The notes beneath the pieces are model-generated. The model searched no databases, had not been told where the DNA came from, and saw only the letters and a program-made list of their open reading frames with translations. From Bacillota bacterium (GTDB lineage Bacteria; Bacillota; Clostridia; Tissierellales; Peptoniphilaceae), in assembly GCA_023442775.1 (NCBI GenBank), contig JAEZXH010000018.1, positions 248,001 through 312,000 on the forward strand: a stretch of 64,000 nt of DNA, in the 5' to 3' direction. The position numbers and the translations under genes were made by a program. Numbering within the stretch: the stretch's first letter is position 1; every line of letters begins with the position of its first letter. Shown in pieces: positions 16,983-24,909 of this stretch.

Positions 16983-17897
16983 TCAATCTGTGGACCGTAA
17001 TGATCCTTGTGTAATCTGCTCTCGCGCCATCGTTTCGATGATTTGATCGCGCAACTTCCACCAAGAGGTATTCCAGTTACAAAAGAGAGTATCCTCTTCC
17101 GGAGCTCGTCCCACGATTCTTCCAATCACAACCTCTTTTGGGAGGTGTCCTAAAAAAAGCATGGTACGCGTGATAAACTCGTCCTTCGTAAGGGGCCGAA
17201 ACCGTCCCGCCGCATACTCCTTTGCAAGCTTCGTTCCTTTGACCACATAAAGGGAGTGGATTTTCACCTCATCTACGCCTAGAACTCCTAGGAGCTTTGC
17301 GCCCTCAATGACGTCTCGTTGTGTGTCCCATGGAAGATCGAGAATCATATGAGCGCAGACGCGAAACCCGTAAGACTTTAGACGTAGAATTCCATCCACA
17401 ACCTCTGAGAGTCCGTGTCCTCGCCCCAATATTTCAAGGGTGCGTGGATTGATGGACTGCACCCCGAGTTCGAAGGTGACGAGATAGTCCTCGCAGTAGG
17501 ACTTTGCAACGTCAAGATGACTTGGATACAAGACATCGGGACGGGTGGAAATCGTCACGCCAACGGTATCATCGCCAATGGCTTCAGAAAAATCCCTCTC
17601 AAATGCGTCGACGTCTTGGTACGTATTTGTAAAGTTTTGAAAATACGTAATAAACTTCTCTGCGCCAAATCGCCGACGGACAAAGGCTTCGTTCTTTTCT
17701 CGTTGATCTTTTACGCTAAGGCATGAAGAGAGGTTTTCAAAACTCCCCCCTTCTTCCCCACAGAAGATGCAACCTCCGTGTCCCTTGGTACCATCCCGAT
17801 TTGGACATGTCAGTGGACGCTTGATTGGAATTTTGTAGACTTTTTCTCCATACATATCACGAAATGCTTGTGCAAAATCGCGATAGGGAAGATTCAC
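16983..17897 (-). CDS. TIGR01212 family radical-SAM protein (YtqA-like)
   Basis: A 304-residue radical-SAM protein. The cluster-binding cysteines lie in CPNRDGTKGHGGCIFCGEE near residues 30-45, the spacing typical for the TIGR01212/YtqA group, which resembles the Elp3 radical-SAM fold. Segments VTISTRPDVL and FELGVQSINPRTLEILGRGH match the group. YtqA itself is thought to act in tRNA wobble-uridine modification together with YtqB in Bacilli; a YtqB-like gene is in this window at 51005-51577, unlinked. Its ATG overlaps the end of the DUF1292 gene. Confidence 0.85.
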   Translation of the reverse strand: MNLPYRDFAQAFRDMYGEKVYKIPIKRPLTCPNRDGTKGHGGCIFCGEEGGSFENLSSCLSVKDQREKNEAFVRRRFGAEKFITYFQNFTNTYQDVDAFERDFSEAIGDDTVGVTISTRPDVLYPSHLDVAKSYCEDYLVTFELGVQSINPRTLEILGRGHGLSEVVDGILRLKSYGFRVCAHMILDLPWDTQRDVIEGAKLLGVLGVDEVKIHSLYVVKGTKLAKEYAAGRFRPLTKDEFITRTMLFLGHLPKEVVIGRIVGRAPEEDTLFCNWNTSWWKLRDQIIETMAREQITQGSLRSTD

Positions 17898-18256
17898 TGA
17901 GCGTCCTCTTCCTCTTCCTCGACAAGAGATTCAAAGACTTCAGCAACCCGATCAAAGTCTTCCTCGGGAATTGCCTCGAGATTGACCTCGTCATCTTCTC
18001 CTTCTTCAAAGGCGTAGAGAAGAACTCCTTCTTCGCCATCGCCCATATCTTCAAGGGGATACAGGGCGATATATTCCTTCCCATCGACGTCAAAGATTCC
18101 CACGACTTCGCAGGGGACTTCCGTGTCGTCTTCAAGGGTCAAGGTGAGGATATCCATTTCTTCATCCACGGGAAGATTCTCCTCGTGATGATGGCATCCG
18201 CAATGCCCTTCTTCGTGGTGATGCCCTCCACAGCAGTGTTTTTCGTGTTCGCTCAT
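17894..18256 (-). CDS. DUF1292 protein with His/Cys-rich N-terminus
   Basis: A 120-residue acidic protein. Residues 1-27 are rich in His and Cys (KHCCGGHHHEEGHCGCHHHEE), a likely metal-binding tail. The rest is the DUF1292 fold (LTLEDDTEVPCEVVGIFDVDGKEYIALYPLED) ending in a run of Glu. DUF1292 proteins are small, common in Bacillota and without a known role. It lies between pepD and the radical-SAM gene with close spacing. Confidence 0.85.
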   Translation of the reverse strand: MSEHEKHCCGGHHHEEGHCGCHHHEENLPVDEEMDILTLTLEDDTEVPCEVVGIFDVDGKEYIALYPLEDMGDGEEGVLLYAFEEGEDDEVNLEAIPEEDFDRVAEVFESLVEEEEEDAQ

Positions 18257-18268
18257 AAGAGCTCCTTT

Positions 18269-19702
18269 CTATTCTCCAAGAGTGGTAAGAAACTGTTTAA
18301 GAAATTCATAGACGCGAAGTGTTGACGAGATGCTCACCCGTTCACCAGGAGCATGGGCTCCTAAGACGTTGGGGCCGATGGAAATCATATCGAGCCCTGG
18401 GAGACGAGAGGCAAAATGGGCGCACTCGAGACCCGCATGAATGACGTCAACAGTCGGTGGTTTGTCAAACATCTCTCGATAGAGAAGGATCGCCTTGTGG
18501 CGGAGAGGAGATTCTTCATGATACTCCCATGCAGGATATCCACCTCCTGCGATGTGCTCTGCCCCCGTCATGTGCGCTACCTTCGCGAACTTGCGAGAAA
18601 TCTCAGTTTTTTTCGAGTCAAGAGAAGACCGAAGAGTCGCCGTAAGAAGGAAGGAATCCTCCTTTTCTTGCACCGTTCCGAGATTTGACGAACTTTCAAC
18701 GAGTTCAGGAATCATGTGACTCATCGAATAGACCCCGTTGGGCAGAACAAGCATTGCCTGAAGCATGTTCTGAGCAAGCTCATGGGTCAAAGCGTCGTCT
18801 TCGCAGGTCGTCTCTGTGAGGTAAAGTCGAAGGTCTGTTTCAAGAGGCGAAAATTCTTCAGCCAGAATCTTTTCCCAGTGCTCCACAGACTTCTTGACTT
18901 CCTCTTCTTCGTCGAATGCAATGGTCGCCACAGCATCTCTCGGGATGGCATTTGACTTTGCACCGCCGTGGAAATGGAGGACTTCAACAAGTCCTTTTTC
19001 AAGCAAATCGTCGAGGACTCTCGCTAAGAGGAGATTCGCATTGCCAAGGCCTCTGTGAATTTCCATACCACTGTGCCCGCCCTGGAGCCCTTCGAGGCTA
19101 AGATGTGCGACGGAAGAAAAGCGACGAGGACAGATTTCTTTCTGGTAGACGAGTTGATCGACCTGGCCACCAGCACATCCTGCCACGAACGTCCCCTCTT
19201 CTTCAGAGTCGATATTAATCAAGGATTTTCCTTCAAGCCAAGAGGGGTCGAGGGCAATGGCCCCACTCATCCCCTGCTCCTCGTCGACGGTGATGAGAAG
19301 CTCTAACGGAGGAAAATCTCCTTCTTCTTCAAGTAAAGCCATTCCCATGGCAACGGCAATGCCATTATCTGCACCAAGGGTCGTTTCTTCGCTAAAAATC
19401 CAATCGTCTTCTATACGAATTGGAATGGGGTCACAAGAAAAGTCGTGGTGAGAATCCGGTGTCTTCACGCAGACCATATCCATGTGTCCTTGAAGAACAA
19501 TGGGTGTTTTGTCCTTCGTATTCTCACGTCCTGGACGACGAATGAGAATATTTCCTACGTTGTCACGAATCGCATGAAAATCATGTTGTGCTGCCCATTC
19601 CATTAAGGCATTGCCGACAGCTTCTTCATGGCCCGAACAGCGGGGAATCGTCGTCAGCCACTTAAAATAGTCAATGGCCCGGTGGTGCTGTGCTTCCTTC
19701 AT
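18269..19702 (-). CDS. pepD: Aminoacyl-histidine dipeptidase (PepD family, M20)
   Basis: A 477-residue cytosolic zinc metallopeptidase hydrolysing Xaa-His and other dipeptides. The metal-binding and catalytic signatures are visible: LQGHMDMVCVK, TTLGADNGIAVAMG, ITVDEEQGMSGA and HAGLECAHF. The ATG follows AAGGGGGGTGCC. It is the first gene of the unit that continues with the DUF1292, radical-SAM and P-loop genes. Substrate preference cannot be told from sequence. Confidence 0.93.
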   Translation of the reverse strand: MKEAQHHRAIDYFKWLTTIPRCSGHEEAVGNALMEWAAQHDFHAIRDNVGNILIRRPGRENTKDKTPIVLQGHMDMVCVKTPDSHHDFSCDPIPIRIEDDWIFSEETTLGADNGIAVAMGMALLEEEGDFPPLELLITVDEEQGMSGAIALDPSWLEGKSLINIDSEEEGTFVAGCAGGQVDQLVYQKEICPRRFSSVAHLSLEGLQGGHSGMEIHRGLGNANLLLARVLDDLLEKGLVEVLHFHGGAKSNAIPRDAVATIAFDEEEEVKKSVEHWEKILAEEFSPLETDLRLYLTETTCEDDALTHELAQNMLQAMLVLPNGVYSMSHMIPELVESSSNLGTVQEKEDSFLLTATLRSSLDSKKTEISRKFAKVAHMTGAEHIAGGGYPAWEYHEESPLRHKAILLYREMFDKPPTVDVIHAGLECAHFASRLPGLDMISIGPNVLGAHAPGERVSISSTLRVYEFLKQFLTTLGE

Positions 19703-19735
19703 GGCACCCCCCTTTCTGTGTCTCGTGATGTCTTT

Positions 19736-19741
19736 ATTATA
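19736..19741 (-). promoter_or_regulatory. Candidate -10 of the pepD unit
   Basis: TATAAT on the minus strand, 33 bases before the pepD ATG, in the 59-base gap after the RelA/SpoT-like gene. No convincing -35 is seen at 16-18 bases. Confidence 0.35.
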
Positions 19742-19761
19742 CTAGAGAGCCGTGAACAATA

Positions 19762-21135
19762 CTAGAAGCTGAGAAAACCTTTCCCAAAAAACTCATCCTC
19801 CTCTAAGTGAAGATTCCTCTTCACGCGAAAAAGCGCTGTATCCACATCGTCTTTGTGTTGGATTTCCTTGAGTTCGTCATAAATCTTCTCTTGATACGTC
19901 AAGGGGCTACGCTCTAAGACGTCGTCAAGGCAGGGATGATTCTCCATATCTTTCGCCATGAGTTCAATCATCTTCTCCTCAACCTGTGCCTTTCTCTCTG
20001 GGGAGAGGTCGCTGTGAAGGAGGGCGTTTTGAATCTCTTTGCGGAGTTGGACTTCGAGAAACTGCGGGAACATTTCGAGGTCATCTGCGTCATCTTGTTC
20101 GATGGCGCAGATAATCTTGAAGAAAAGATTCCAGCCAAAATCGTCGTTGACGCGCTTAAAAATGGCCTCACCGACACGTCTGGAAAAGTTCGTGGGCCAC
20201 ATGGGAGTTTGGCGAAAATCGAGGGCCTCGGTGAAATTCATTGGACGATCGCCGATTTCGTTGATGCGGTTCAAGAGGCGAATGAAATTTTCCCCATAGC
20301 TGTACTGCTGGCGTACACCTCGTTTGAAGTAGAGATACTTCACGATGATATCTGTGGTGTGACGAAAATCGATGAGAAACCCTAAGTCTTCGCGGACCTT
20401 GTTGACGTAGATGTCGTGGATGATTTTCGAAAGCAAGGATTGAATCTGGGCTCGATTGTGTTCCTCCGTAGAGGAATCCATGCTGTCCACGTGGTCATAG
20501 AGAATCATGAGCTGGCGATCCACCATGGCGAGATTGTCGCGCATGGAATGCATGATGTCGCGGAAGAAGCCCTCAAAGAGCATATAGTTGTAGTTTTTGT
20601 ACAACACACGATGCTCAATGTCTCCCCAGAAGACGTTGACGAGGGACTTGATCTGCAATTCAAAGTTCACCTTCAAGCTTCCCTTGACATAGCGTCCGTC
20701 GATTTTGTAAATCTCGAAGCCATTTTTTTGGGTCTGTGGTTGGCGATCACGAATCTTTAGTCCAATGGATGGTTCATGACTATCCCAGTAATACCCATCC
20801 TCTTGCTCCTGGGTGAACTGACGAAGGAGCGCCCGAAAGATACGGCTCTCATCTTGGTTGAAGCGACATTCGATTCTTAGACCAACCAGGTCTGAGAGAT
20901 GATCGAGGGCTTCATAGGGAGTCTCGTAGAGTTGATAGAAATGATGCCGCAGCATCTTTTCTCGAAGACTTCCCGGGGATTTAATCCGGGAATTGATGGT
21001 GAGAAACCCCTCTTCTTCGCCAACGATGTCGGTGAAAAACTCCTCGAGGTAGTTTCCGATTTTCGAAAGAAGATCCTGTCTTTGTTCGAGGAGATCAAGG
21101 GTTTCATCCACGAACTCGAAGAGTTGAAGACGCAT
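19762..21135 (-). CDS. RelA/SpoT synthetase-domain protein with long C-terminus
   Basis: A 457-residue protein. Residues about 45-190 match the (p)ppGpp synthetase fold: INSRIKSPGSLREKM, DHLSDLVGLRIECRF and NFELQIKSLVNVFWGDIEHRVLYK. There is no HD hydrolase domain before it and no TGS/ACT region after it. The remaining 260 residues are predicted mostly helical and have no domain I recognise. The usual NGYxSxH segment reads NGFEIYKI, so a conserved Tyr and His differ and catalytic activity is uncertain. It follows the parvulin gene after a terminator. It could make (p)ppGpp, another pyrophosphorylated product, or be inactive. Confidence 0.75.
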   Translation of the reverse strand: MRLQLFEFVDETLDLLEQRQDLLSKIGNYLEEFFTDIVGEEEGFLTINSRIKSPGSLREKMLRHHFYQLYETPYEALDHLSDLVGLRIECRFNQDESRIFRALLRQFTQEQEDGYYWDSHEPSIGLKIRDRQPQTQKNGFEIYKIDGRYVKGSLKVNFELQIKSLVNVFWGDIEHRVLYKNYNYMLFEGFFRDIMHSMRDNLAMVDRQLMILYDHVDSMDSSTEEHNRAQIQSLLSKIIHDIYVNKVREDLGFLIDFRHTTDIIVKYLYFKRGVRQQYSYGENFIRLLNRINEIGDRPMNFTEALDFRQTPMWPTNFSRRVGEAIFKRVNDDFGWNLFFKIICAIEQDDADDLEMFPQFLEVQLRKEIQNALLHSDLSPERKAQVEEKMIELMAKDMENHPCLDDVLERSPLTYQEKIYDELKEIQHKDDVDTALFRVKRNLHLEEDEFFGKGFLSF

Positions 21136-21158
21136 GCTCTTCTCCTCCTTTTCAAAAG

Positions 21159-21182
21159 AAAAAGAGGGGATACCCCCTCTTT
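21159..21182 (-). terminator. Terminator after the parvulin gene
   Basis: Stem AAAGAGGGG/CCCCTCTTT with a short loop and a trailing TTTTTCTTTT on the minus strand, starting at the stop codon of the parvulin gene. It lies only about 25 bases before the RelA/SpoT-like ATG, so that gene depends on read-through unless a promoter is hidden. Confidence 0.85.
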
Positions 21183-21939
21183 AATACAAGGTTACCTTGT
21201 ATTTGTCTGCGAGCTCATCCATCTTTTCCTTATAGATCTTTTGCTGCTTCAGGCGAAGAGCCTCGCGCATGCAGTGTTCTTTGACCTCTTCAAAAGGCTG
21301 TTCTTTGGCCTCTTCTTTTTCTTCCAGACGAATGATATGATATCCGAATTGCGTCTTCACAGGTTCTGAGATGGTGCCGACTTCCATCGAGAACACGGCC
21401 TGATCGAACTCATCGACCATCTGTCCACGAGTGAAGGTCCCGAGACGTCCTCCTGCATCCTTCGAGGGGCAAGTGGAGTGAGCCTTGGCCAACTCTCGGA
21501 AATCTTCCCCATCTTCAAGCTTTTTCAAGATGTCCTTTGCGGTCTCTTCATCGGGGACGAGGATGTGGGATGCTACAGCCGTCTCAGGCGTCGAGAAATT
21601 CTCTTGGCCGGATTCGTAGTATTCCTTTGCCTCTTCTGCGCTCACCGAGACATTGCCGATAATCTTCGAGAAGGCGTAGGACTTTAACAAATTCTTCTTC
21701 GTTTGAGCAAGGGCGTCGAGAAACTCTTCATCTTCATCGAGACATCGGTCGATTGCATCGCGGTACATGAGCTCTTGGTGAACGAGTTCATCGATGACGT
21801 GCTTAACGCCTTCTTCAGACTGGAATCGAGAGGCTAACTCAGGGCCCATTCCCTTGACGAAGGTGACGACATCAGACTCATGAATCTCACTATCTTCAAC
21901 CGTTGCAACGAGACGGTCTTTTTTTTCTTCTTGTGCCAT
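21181..21939 (-). CDS. Cytoplasmic parvulin-type peptidyl-prolyl isomerase
   Basis: A 252-residue protein with a helical chaperone-like N-terminal half and a parvulin domain at about 115-205 (VASHILVPDEETAKDILKKL, STCPSKDAGGRLGTFTRGQMVDEFDQAVF, QFGYHIIRLEE). There is no signal peptide or lipobox, unlike PrsA, so it probably acts in the cytoplasm. It has its own promoter and a terminator right after the stop codon. Role is inferred to be protein folding; clients are unknown. Confidence 0.88.
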   Translation of the reverse strand: MAQEEKKDRLVATVEDSEIHESDVVTFVKGMGPELASRFQSEEGVKHVIDELVHQELMYRDAIDRCLDEDEEFLDALAQTKKNLLKSYAFSKIIGNVSVSAEEAKEYYESGQENFSTPETAVASHILVPDEETAKDILKKLEDGEDFRELAKAHSTCPSKDAGGRLGTFTRGQMVDEFDQAVFSMEVGTISEPVKTQFGYHIIRLEEKEEAKEQPFEEVKEHCMREALRLKQQKIYKEKMDELADKYKVTLY

Positions 21940-21965
21940 AAATCCTCCTTGTTCTTCTCTCTTGT

Positions 21966-21979
21966 GGAGAATGTTCTCC
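21966..21979. promoter_or_regulatory. Palindrome GGAGAATGTTCTCC at transcription start
   Basis: A perfect six-base inverted repeat with a two-base spacer placed just after the -10 of the parvulin promoter, where an operator would be expected. No regulator can be assigned. Confidence 0.35.
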
Positions 21980-21983
21980 TTTC

Positions 21984-22012
21984 ATGATACCAGCTTGCGC
22001 TTTATGGTTCAA
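21984..22012 (-). promoter_or_regulatory. Promoter of the parvulin gene
   Basis: On the minus strand TTGAAC and TATCAT are separated by 17 bases, and the -10 is preceded by TGG (extended). The promoter overlaps the thioesterase stop codon and lies about 45 bases before the parvulin ATG. Confidence 0.65.
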
Positions 22013-22724
22013 GGAAGGCCCACCGAAATTGCACCGTCACGAGGTGCTCTTCTCCTCGGTTCATCATCTCCACTTGGGTCTCTTCTGAACTTGAGATTCT
22101 TCGAAGCGTAAGATTCGAATGTTCCTCAACCCGAAGTTCTTTATGATAGCGAATCGAGAGTCCAATCAACTTGCGTTGCGAAAACTCTTCTTCCGTCAAA
22201 ACCTCTATGGCGTAGGCAAGGTAGGCAAGATTATTCACGTGCTCGTTTTCGTCGATGGCGAGGCGCACCAGGGGCAATGTTGTACAGATGCCCTCCTCCT
22301 CCTTTTGGACGAGCCTTGTAAAAACATGGTCTGAAGGTGGGATGTGGTCAAGGCCTAGGGTCTCTGGTCCTATACGCAGAAGTCGCCTTGACTTGGCATC
22401 CATGAGCACCCATTTTGCACAGGCGCAAAAGAGTGGTTCGTTCGTAGAAGCATCTTCAATGCGATAGGAGCGCACGATGCCTAGTCGTCCATCTTGAAAT
22501 AACTCTGTCTGAACCCTGACCTCAGAGCCAGGGAGAATATCCTTCTTGGGTTGGACTTCCCACTGTGCCAATACCCATATCCCATTATTCGGAGTACCCA
22601 CTTGAAGGAGTTTATCGTGATGCGCACTGATGGCAATGCACATCTCGAGGCATTGGGCCACAGAAAGGACGCCTTTTCCATAGAAACCACGGCTTGGAGT
22701 TTTTAGAAGTTCTAGGTATTCCAC
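22002..22724 (-). CDS. Acyl-ACP thioesterase
   Basis: About 240 residues with two hot-dog halves of the FatA/FatB type. Family segments are GFYGKGVLSVAQCLEMC, NNGIWVLAQWEVQ, RSYRIEDASTNEP and the catalytic region AIDENEHVNNLAYLAYAIEVL (Asn-His). It releases fatty acids from acyl-ACP. I choose the GTG at 22724 because AGGAGG lies six bases before it and a -10 element (22750-22758) overlaps the alternative upstream ATG codons. No fatty-acid genes are adjacent; it is divergent from glmS. Confidence 0.85.
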   Translation of the reverse strand: MEYLELLKTPSRGFYGKGVLSVAQCLEMCIAISAHHDKLLQVGTPNNGIWVLAQWEVQPKKDILPGSEVRVQTELFQDGRLGIVRSYRIEDASTNEPLFCACAKWVLMDAKSRRLLRIGPETLGLDHIPPSDHVFTRLVQKEEEGICTTLPLVRLAIDENEHVNNLAYLAYAIEVLTEEEFSQRKLIGLSIRYHKELRVEEHSNLTLRRISSSEETQVEMMNRGEEHLVTVQFRWAFLEP

Positions 22725-22749
22725 ATCATCCCTCCTCTCGTTGTTTTCC

Positions 22750-22758
22750 ATCATACCA
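22750..22758 (-). promoter_or_regulatory. Extended -10 promoter of thioesterase gene
   Basis: TGGTATGAT on the minus strand, about 26 bases before the GTG start. The -35 is weak. Its position supports the shorter start of the thioesterase. Confidence 0.5.
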
Positions 22759-22801
22759 CATATTCTAAGGTCCCAATCGGGCGCAGTTGGTCCCCCATTC
22801 A

Positions 22802-22830
22802 TTGTCAAGGCGTCGTGAACATGTTAAGAT
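22802..22830 (+). promoter_or_regulatory. glmS promoter
   Basis: TTGTCA and TAAGAT separated by exactly 17 bases on the plus strand. The expected start falls about 25 bases before the ribozyme cleavage site. Confidence 0.75.
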
Positions 22831-22854
22831 GGTAGAAAAATACCCCCGAGAAAA

Positions 22855-23003
22855 AAGAACAAGCGCCAGGACCTACGGGTCGACGAGGGATGGAGTGATC
22901 GAAACTTCGGCGGATGCTCCATAGGTGTCACAGCCTCAGCTGCGAACAAAGCCTAAAAGTAATTTTAGGGACAAAGACGTAGCCGTGACCTCGGGGAGAA
23001 AGG
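22855..23003 (+). ncRNA. glmS ribozyme (glucosamine-6-phosphate responsive)
   Basis: The self-cleaving leader RNA of glmS. Conserved segments appear in order: AAGCGCCAGGACC at the cleavage site, CGACGAGGGATGGAGTGATCG, TTCGGCGGATGC, GTCACAGCC, then GACAAAGACGTAGCC and a final GACCTCGGGGAG. Cleavage is expected between 22862 and 22863, before GCGCC. With glucosamine-6-phosphate bound it cuts its own message and lowers GlmS. The glmS RBS follows directly. Confidence 0.95.
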
Positions 23004-23011
23004 AGTCTATT

Positions 23012-24835
23012 ATGTGTGGTATTGTTGGTTATGTAGGGTCTAAGTCTGCCCAGGAGCGGATTTTACACGGCCTCTCTCAGCTCGAATACCGTGGTTACGA
23101 TTCTGCTGGGGTGAGTATTCTCTCCGATGGTGTCATCCAAACCACAAAGCGCGTTGGAAAATTAGCTGTACTCGAGGAGGCTCTTTGTGCCGAGCCCCTT
23201 TCTGGGCATATTGGTATTGGGCATACCCGCTGGGCAACTCACGGAGCCCCCTCAAATGTGAATGCCCACCCCCACCTCAACGAATCGAAGACGATTGCCG
23301 TCGTCCACAACGGGATTATTGAAAACTATCTCGAACTCAAAGAATTCTTACTTGGAGAAGGCTACCATTTTGTCTCGGAGACAGATACGGAAGTCATTGC
23401 ACACCTTCTCGATTACTATCACGAAGGCTCTCCGAAAGAAACCCTCCAGAAGGTTATCAGTCGTTTAGAAGGAGCCTATGCCCTCGCCATTCTCTTCGCG
23501 GATGCGGCGGAAACTCTCTTCGGTGCTCGCCACGAAAGTCCTCTTGTCCTGGGACATGGAGATGGAGAATTTTTCCTTGCATCGGACATTCCTGCCCTTC
23601 TCCAATACACGAGACGAGTGTCCTATCTTGAGGATGGAGATCTCGTTGCCCTTACAAAAGACGGTGTGGAAATCTTTGATGTGGACGGGAAGCCCCTCTC
23701 TCGGGAAGAACAACTCGTCGAGTGGGACCAAGAATCGGCGACGAAGGAAGGCTATCCCCACTTCATGATTAAGGAGATTCACGAACAGCCTCGTGCTATC
23801 ACGACAGCCCTCTCGAGAAAATGTGCTGGCGGAGAACTCAGTCTTGGTCAGGATACCTTCGACGCAAACACTTGTCGAGAATTTACGAACATCGTCATCA
23901 CCGCCTGCGGAACAGCCTATCACGCAGGTGAAGTTGGACGCCGTGCCATTGAGATGCTTGCCCATCGCCCAGTGATGAGTGAGATTGCCTCGGAGTTGAA
24001 GAGCTATCATCCCTTTATCGATGACAAGACCCTTCTAATCGCCGTGAGTCAATCTGGAGAGACGAGTGACACCCTCTCGGCGGTGCGCAAAGCCAAAGCA
24101 AAAGGGGCGAAGATTCTTGCCATTACCAATGTGGTTGGCTCCTCTCTTTCCCGTGAAGCAGATCGCGTCATCTACTGCGATGCGGGCCCAGAAATCTCCG
24201 TGGCCTCCACGAAGGCCTACACGACTCAGCTCGTCGCGCTCTTTGCCTTTGCACTTGACTTTGCTCAGAAGCTTGGCACCCTCACGGAAGAAGAAACTCG
24301 GAGTTGGGTAAAGAAACTCCTCGAACTGCCGGAAAAACTCGCTCTTCTCCTCGAAGAGAATTCCATCTACAAGGAGTTGGCAGAACGTATTAAAGACGAG
24401 CACTCCATGTTCTTCCTCGGCCGAGGACTCGATTACCTCTCTGCAAAGGAAGGTGCCCTCAAGCTCAAGGAAATCTCCTACATCAATGCAGTCGCCTTCC
24501 CCTCTGGAGAACTCAAACACGGGTCCATTGCCCTCATCGAGGAAGGGACTCCAGTGGTGAGCCTCTTGACCCAGGAAGAGCTTCTGGAGAAGAGCATCTC
24601 CAACATTAAAGAAGTGACGGCGCGTGGTGCCTTTGCCATCGCCATGACCACCCTTGACGCACCAAGTCTTAAAGAGGTTGCCGACGTGGTCATTCAGTTG
24701 CCTGCCGTCGATGATCTCCTTGCCCCTGTTGTTGCAAGCATTCCCCAGCAGCTCTTGGCATATGAGACAAGCGTCTGCGTTGGAAACGATGTGGACAAAC
24801 CTCGAAATCTTGCAAAGTCCGTCACTGTGGAATAG
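23012..24835 (+). CDS. glmS: Glutamine-fructose-6-phosphate aminotransferase
   Basis: A 607-residue enzyme making glucosamine-6-phosphate for peptidoglycan. The N-terminal class-II amidotransferase begins MCGIVGYVG, with Cys2 the nucleophile, and includes GHTRWATHG. Two SIS domains follow (ITACGTAYHAGEVGR, AVSQSGETSDTLSA), ending in the conserved DKPRNLAKSVTVE. The start is fixed by Cys2 and AAGGAG upstream; a longer frame runs into the ribozyme. It is one of only two plus-strand genes in the window. Confidence 0.98.
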   Translation: MCGIVGYVGSKSAQERILHGLSQLEYRGYDSAGVSILSDGVIQTTKRVGKLAVLEEALCAEPLSGHIGIGHTRWATHGAPSNVNAHPHLNESKTIAVVHNGIIENYLELKEFLLGEGYHFVSETDTEVIAHLLDYYHEGSPKETLQKVISRLEGAYALAILFADAAETLFGARHESPLVLGHGDGEFFLASDIPALLQYTRRVSYLEDGDLVALTKDGVEIFDVDGKPLSREEQLVEWDQESATKEGYPHFMIKEIHEQPRAITTALSRKCAGGELSLGQDTFDANTCREFTNIVITACGTAYHAGEVGRRAIEMLAHRPVMSEIASELKSYHPFIDDKTLLIAVSQSGETSDTLSAVRKAKAKGAKILAITNVVGSSLSREADRVIYCDAGPEISVASTKAYTTQLVALFAFALDFAQKLGTLTEEETRSWVKKLLELPEKLALLLEENSIYKELAERIKDEHSMFFLGRGLDYLSAKEGALKLKEISYINAVAFPSGELKHGSIALIEEGTPVVSLLTQEELLEKSISNIKEVTARGAFAIAMTTLDAPSLKEVADVVIQLPAVDDLLAPVVASIPQQLLAYETSVCVGNDVDKPRNLAKSVTVE

Positions 24836-24859
24836 AGCATCTCCTGATGCTCTATTTTT
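24833..24859 (+). terminator. glmS terminator
   Basis: Eight-base stem TAGAGCAT/ATGCTCTA with a six-base loop followed by TTTTTC. The stem starts at the glmS stop codon. Confidence 0.88.
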
Positions 24860-24909
24860 CTTTTATTTTTTCGTGTTCTTGTTTTATAATGAAAGCAGGA
24901 GCTGATGCT

